Shown piece after piece: positions 60,258 through 64,000 of a DNA stretch of 64,000 nt. Each line of letters opens with the position of its first letter. Position 1 is the first letter of the stretch. The notes below the pieces were generated by a model. That model searched no databases, had not been told where the DNA came from, and saw nothing but the letters and a program-made list of their open reading frames with translations. The position numbers and the translations under genes were made by a program. Source of the DNA: Distichodus sexfasciatus (lineage: Eukaryota; Chordata; Actinopteri; Characiformes; Distichodontidae); assembly GCA_032718565.1 (NCBI GenBank), contig JAVGVS010000728.1:59469-123468 (forward strand). Reading direction: 5' to 3'.

Positions 60258-60622
60258 CGGGCGGCACAGTGGTGCAGTGGTTAGTAGTGCTGCCTCACAG
60301 TGAGACGGTCCTGGGTTGTAGAGCCTTTCTGAGTGGAGTTTGCATGTTCTCCCTGTGTTTATCATGGGTTTCCGCCAGGGGCTTCAGTTTCCTCCCACAG
60401 TCCAAAAGTGTGCACTATAGGTTAATCAGTGACTCTAAATTGGCCCCTTAAGTTGTGACTGGGAGTGTGATAGTGTGTGTGTGTGTGTGTGTGTGCGTGC
60501 CCTGCAGTGTGTTGGTGCCTGCCCAGGGTTGGTACCCGCCTTGCGCCTGTAGCTTCCGTAATAGGTTCTGTTCCCCCATCTACCCCAGTTAGAATTAAGT
60601 GGTTTGGATAATGAATGAATGA
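60258..60622 (+). mobile_element. SINE-D copy, DANA/Mermaid-like (full length)
   Basis: Best SINE-D copy: head GGGCGGCACAGTGGTGCAGT, then GTGGAGTTTGCATGTTCTCC, TTCCTCCCACAGTCCAAAAG and GTGACTCTAAATTGGCCCC, with an internal (TG)n and an ATGAATGAATGAA tail. Confidence 0.88.
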
Positions 60623-61332
60623 AGGTTCCAGAGCTCAAATCAGTTTTTGTGATTTTTAATTCATAGTGTGTCACTTTTACGGTGAATCTCAGAGCACAAG
60701 CAGAAATTTGTGGACATCTTTTGGACAAGTTGGGTTTTTTGACAGTGTGGCAACATTTTGTGCAAAATAAATGATTTTAAAATTTTTCATTTCAACTTTG
60801 AAACCACGTCCAAATCGACCAACAGCCTCTTCCCAAAAATCAAAGCAGGCACCACACCGGAGTGTGATATTTAGACCCGAGCCCCTGCCGTCTGGTCATC
60901 TGTCAGTTTCGTGTACCGCCACCCTCCTCGTCGACCGGAATGGAACGGACCACACCGGACTAGGATGGGTCAGGTTGTGTCACTGTAAATGAGGCAGGAA
61001 TCGGACTCTCCTGACAGAAATCTGCCCTGGTCAGTTTTTTTAATGAGGCGGAACAGACTGATACCACTACGCTGAGTCGAGAGGTCTTACTGTGAGTGTC
61101 CGACACAGTCGATTTCGCCGGGTGTCAGCTTACCCCCCTGCCCCGCCTTCCTCCTCGCTCCCGCGGGTCACATGAGTCCTGAGAACAATGACAAAGAGAC
61201 AAGGTCATCCAAATCTACACCCAACCTTTGGTTAAGAGCCGGCCACATTGGCCACTTTCACTACCAAACCTTCCGGATGCTGTGGTTTGTTTGGCACTGT
61301 TTGGAAGCTGAAACTACACAGTAACATGTGAA

Positions 61333-61690
61333 AAGATGGTTTAGTGGTTAGGATGTTCGTCTCTGGATCAGGGGAAGTTGGTAGCATAATGGCTAGGGGT
61401 CGGCCCCAAGGGTCGTGGGTTCAAGTCCCGGGCTGGTTAAGGTACCACTGAGGTACTCATGAAATGGGTCAAATGCAGAGCTCACATTTGTTTGCGATGC
61501 ACTGTGTGCTGTGTTCAAAATGACAAATAAACACTCACTTAAAGAGCTCATGGGTTCAAATCCTACCTCCAGCACCACCTTCAGTGGGTTCTGAGCAAGA
61601 CCCTTAAGCCCACATTGCTCTGAGGTACAACTGCCGCTGTAATTAGGACATGGAATAAGAGTGTCTGCTAAATGCCGTAAACGTAAATCT
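61333..61690 (+). mobile_element. SINE-B copy split by a SINE-A copy
   Basis: SINE-B head at 61333-61370 (GGTTTAGTGGTTAGGATGTT); the body resumes near 61543 with GCTCATGGGTTCAAATCCTA and ends TGCCGTAAACGTAAA. Confidence 0.82.
61371..61542 (+). mobile_element. SINE-A copy inserted in SINE-B
   Basis: Head GAAGTTGGTAGCATAATGGC, B box GGGTTCAAGTCCC, tail AAAATGACAAATAAACACTC. It lacks the GGGCGCTTGTTAGCTGCCC middle. Exact duplication at the junction is unclear. Confidence 0.82.
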
Positions 61691-61739
61691 GAAATGGGGC
61701 TGGGCAGTACAGCAAGGAAGAATGTCATATGAAGTTTTT

Positions 61740-62290
61740 GTTTTAGACTTAACTAGTGCTAATCCCCACTAGCTAAGGTCAGTTTCCACTAATTAACACT
61801 AAAGTTCCTTCCAATAGTCTAGTAAAAAATAAAGTGGGCTAGCTCATGCTAATTACCATGGTCTAACACTATCAGTTCATTAACAAGTCTTCTAAAAATC
61901 ATGCCAAACTCTAGCATGGAAAAATGTAGGTCATACTGCACATTTTTGCCAGCTAACACAAATTCCCACTGGCTAAAGGTAATTTCCACTAAGTAATACT
62001 AATTTCCGCTAGCTAGTGCCAATTTCACTGGCTAATGTTGGCTTTTCTTAGACCACAAGAAGTTATATATACTGTATATATTAGCTTTAGTTAATTCCAC
62101 TAACTAAAGCTATTATATTACATTTTTGCTAACAATTGCTGATTTCCACCAATTAAAGTTAATTTCTGCTAGCTGTTGCTAATTTCTACTAGTTAAATGT
62201 TTTTATTAATAAACCTTCTAACATGTTAGATCTTACATTATGCTGCTGATTTTTACTAGCTAAGCCAATTTCGACTAGCTAACAATTACG
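61740..62290. repeat. Degenerate CTAATTTCCACTAGCTAA array
   Basis: The phrase GCTAATTTCCACTAGCTAA and variants (TCAGTTTCCACTAATTAAC, CAATTTCACTGGCTAATG, CTAATTTCTACTAGTTAAA) recur about fifteen times with irregular spacing. Nothing coding. Confidence 0.72.
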
Positions 62291-62369
62291 TAAATGTGAA
62301 GTTGTGAGGTGTTGAACGTCATGCTCTGCACCTGGCCCTAATCTAAGGTGGCCGAGAGAGCTCAGTGCA

Positions 62370-63005
62370 ATTGAAAAAATCACACTGCAAAGCAACAAAA
62401 CATATTAATCAAGTTGATAACTGATGTGCAAACACACTGCAGTTAGCAAGACGCTACATAAATTCACAAAACACTTTCACTAACATAACACATGCATCAC
62501 ATTTTACAAACATTGCATATCCGTAGATATGCACAACTGTGACAACAGAAATGTGACAGCCGAAACGTGACAACACTATGCATGTGAGACACAACTGAAA
62601 TGTGACACAACAAAATGCATATGTGACATGACAAAATGGAAATGTGACAATGTAATGCAAGTGAGACACAACGGAAATGTGACACTAACACAACGGAAAT
62701 GTAACACAACATGCAACACAAGGGAAATGTGACATTTAATATTCTGAATTTTCCGTTTTCACACTTGCGTTGTCTCACACTTCCGTTGTGTTGTGTCATA
62801 TTTGCATTGTGTTGTGCGTGTTTGCAGAATATTGCATATTTGCAGTGCATCTATGAATGTGCAGTGCGTTTGTGAAATGGTGCATGTGTTGTCATTTTGA
62901 TGAAAGCGTTTTGTGATTTTATGTCTTCATAACCGCAATGTGTTTACATATGCATTATCAACTTTATTAATGTTTTATTTTTACGCAAATTTTATTTTTT
63001 AACAG
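62370..63005. mobile_element. ~636 bp palindromic fold-back element
   Basis: Inverted arms of about 315 bp pair around a centre near 62687. Examples: AAGTTGATAA (62411-62420) with TTATCAACTT (62955-62964); CACAAAACACTTTCA with TGAAAGCGTTTTGTG; GACACAACGGAAATGT with ACTTCCGTTGTGTTG. The inner part is itself a ~20 bp tandem of ACACAACGGAAATGTGAC. It is probably a fold-back or MITE-type element. Minus-strand frames here are artefacts. Confidence 0.82.
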
Positions 63006-63827
63006 TATTGGGCTCACCTGGACACCGTACTAACATCTGCTCCGAGCATGTATTGTCGTGCTACTGGATTTTTCATGTGGATAGTCGTGATTGCGTGGTT
63101 TGTGCTGCACTGATTGTAAATGTCTTTTCCTCACTTTAATTTCATCTCAAACGTCTCTTAAGATCTTTCTGGAAATTTACAAACTCCTTCACTTAATTTT
63201 ATTTGGTCTCTCATTGCCGTAAAGTGAAAAACACACATTTTAAATATGATGTTTGTATGTATGATAATGATGTTAGGAAAATGTTCTTTAATAAGCATTA
63301 AAAGAAGAAGAGTTTATTTTTGTTACCGGTTGCTTTCATAATTCTTTTCTAAATGGGTATTGTAATATATACAGTATATATCTATGCAAGCGCTGTGGAG
63401 TGAAGCGACTTGATTTACGAATGTCATCGTGTGTAATAAATGGTAGAATCTGATGAATGCTGCCTATTGTTATTTAAACAACACTGCTAGTGTTACAACT
63501 GTTTTATGTAATAACCACTTTGAAATGAAGTATAAAAGCAGTAACGGTTAACTAAATAAGATTAAATTAAGAATAGCACAGAGGTTATGTAGTTATCCTG
63601 GTTAATTTGTGCTTCGTTTCAATTTGGTGCTTAATTACAAGCTGACCATACTCAAGTGTTGTTTTGTTTTTGTTTTTTGCATTAAGAGCACTGGTGGTCA
63701 AGAAGACGACTCAGGCCAAGTTCCTGTTGAAGACAAACAGATAAAAGTTTAATTCAGTGACTTAATGATAATTAAGGCACAATTATGTAGAGAAAATGGG
63801 CTTCCGATGTTTTAATACTTTTGCTGG

Positions 63828-64000
63828 CTGTTTAAAGAAAGAAAGAAAGAAAGAAAGAATGAATGAATGAATGAATGAAAAAAGGAAGAAAGAAAGAAAA
63901 ACAGGAAGAAAGAATGAAAAAAGGAAGAAAGAAAGAAAAAAGGAAGGACGGAAGAAAGAAAAAAGGAAGAAAGAAAGAAAAAAGTGAGGAAGGAAGAAAG
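63828..64000. repeat. (GAAA)n purine tract at window end
   Basis: GAAA, GAAT and GGAA tetramers in a purine-only run that continues past the window edge. Confidence 0.93.

Larger units (their letters stand above)
58806..63500 (+). other. klf7 3' flank, probable long 3' UTR
   Basis: Non-coding after the stop. AATAAA hexamers at 59771-59776, 59910-59915 and 63435-63440 are possible poly(A) signals; mammalian KLF7 has a multi-kilobase 3' UTR (general knowledge), so a distal end is plausible. (GA)n occupies 58857-58886. Which site is used cannot be told from sequence. Confidence 0.4.

Noticed and set aside
1..64000. CRISPR array, bacterial operon or phage-like system
   Set aside because: Introns, SINEs and vertebrate genes show this is a fish nuclear genome. 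The regular repeats found are microsatellites or minisatellites without unique spacers.

Overview
The window is vertebrate nuclear DNA, almost certainly from a teleost fish. It holds two spliced vertebrate genes with GT-AG introns, set in repeat-rich sequence. The repeats include DANA/Mermaid-like SINEs, two further tRNA-derived SINE families (one with an L2-type tail), Tc1, hAT, CACTA-like and unclassified miniature transposons, and long CA/AT/CCAT microsatellites. No bacterial-type operon, CRISPR array or viral gene was seen. The species cannot be named from the sequence alone.

Layout. 1-2500: minisatellite, AT-rich DNA, a (TG)n tract and a DANA-like SINE. 2848-5340, minus strand: an intact nine-exon ube2f gene (NEDD8-conjugating E2, 182 aa), with a possible untranslated first exon near 6167-6420. 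5341-33999: a 28.7 kb intergenic interval that reads as a nested record of transposition. It has an internally deleted Tc1 element, a 791 bp fold-back element, four copies of a miniature transposon with AAAT/ATTT target duplications, a three-unit tandem repeat split by a hAT element and by one of those miniature transposons, and several SINE copies. 33440-58805, plus strand: an intact four-exon klf7 gene (Kruppel-like factor 7, 287 aa). It has an 18.6 kb first intron, a GC-rich promoter with CCAAT, CACCC/GC and CArG motifs, and a long, repeat-laden 3' flank that probably includes the 3' UTR. That flank contains a 33 bp minisatellite, nested SINEs, a degenerate CTAATTTCCACTAGCTAA-type array and a ~636 bp palindrome.

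Function. ube2f (cullin neddylation) and klf7 (a zinc-finger transcription factor known from neuronal and adipocyte work) point away from each other and are not known to act together. The large gap upstream of klf7 and its big first intron are the expected places for developmental enhancers. Several TAATTA-rich, repeat-free blocks there are candidates, but without an alignment this is only inference.

No undescribed molecular system is evident. The most interesting signals are structural: the GTGAC-ended miniature transposon family, for which two empty sites can be read within the window itself, and the layered insertions around 16300-18940.
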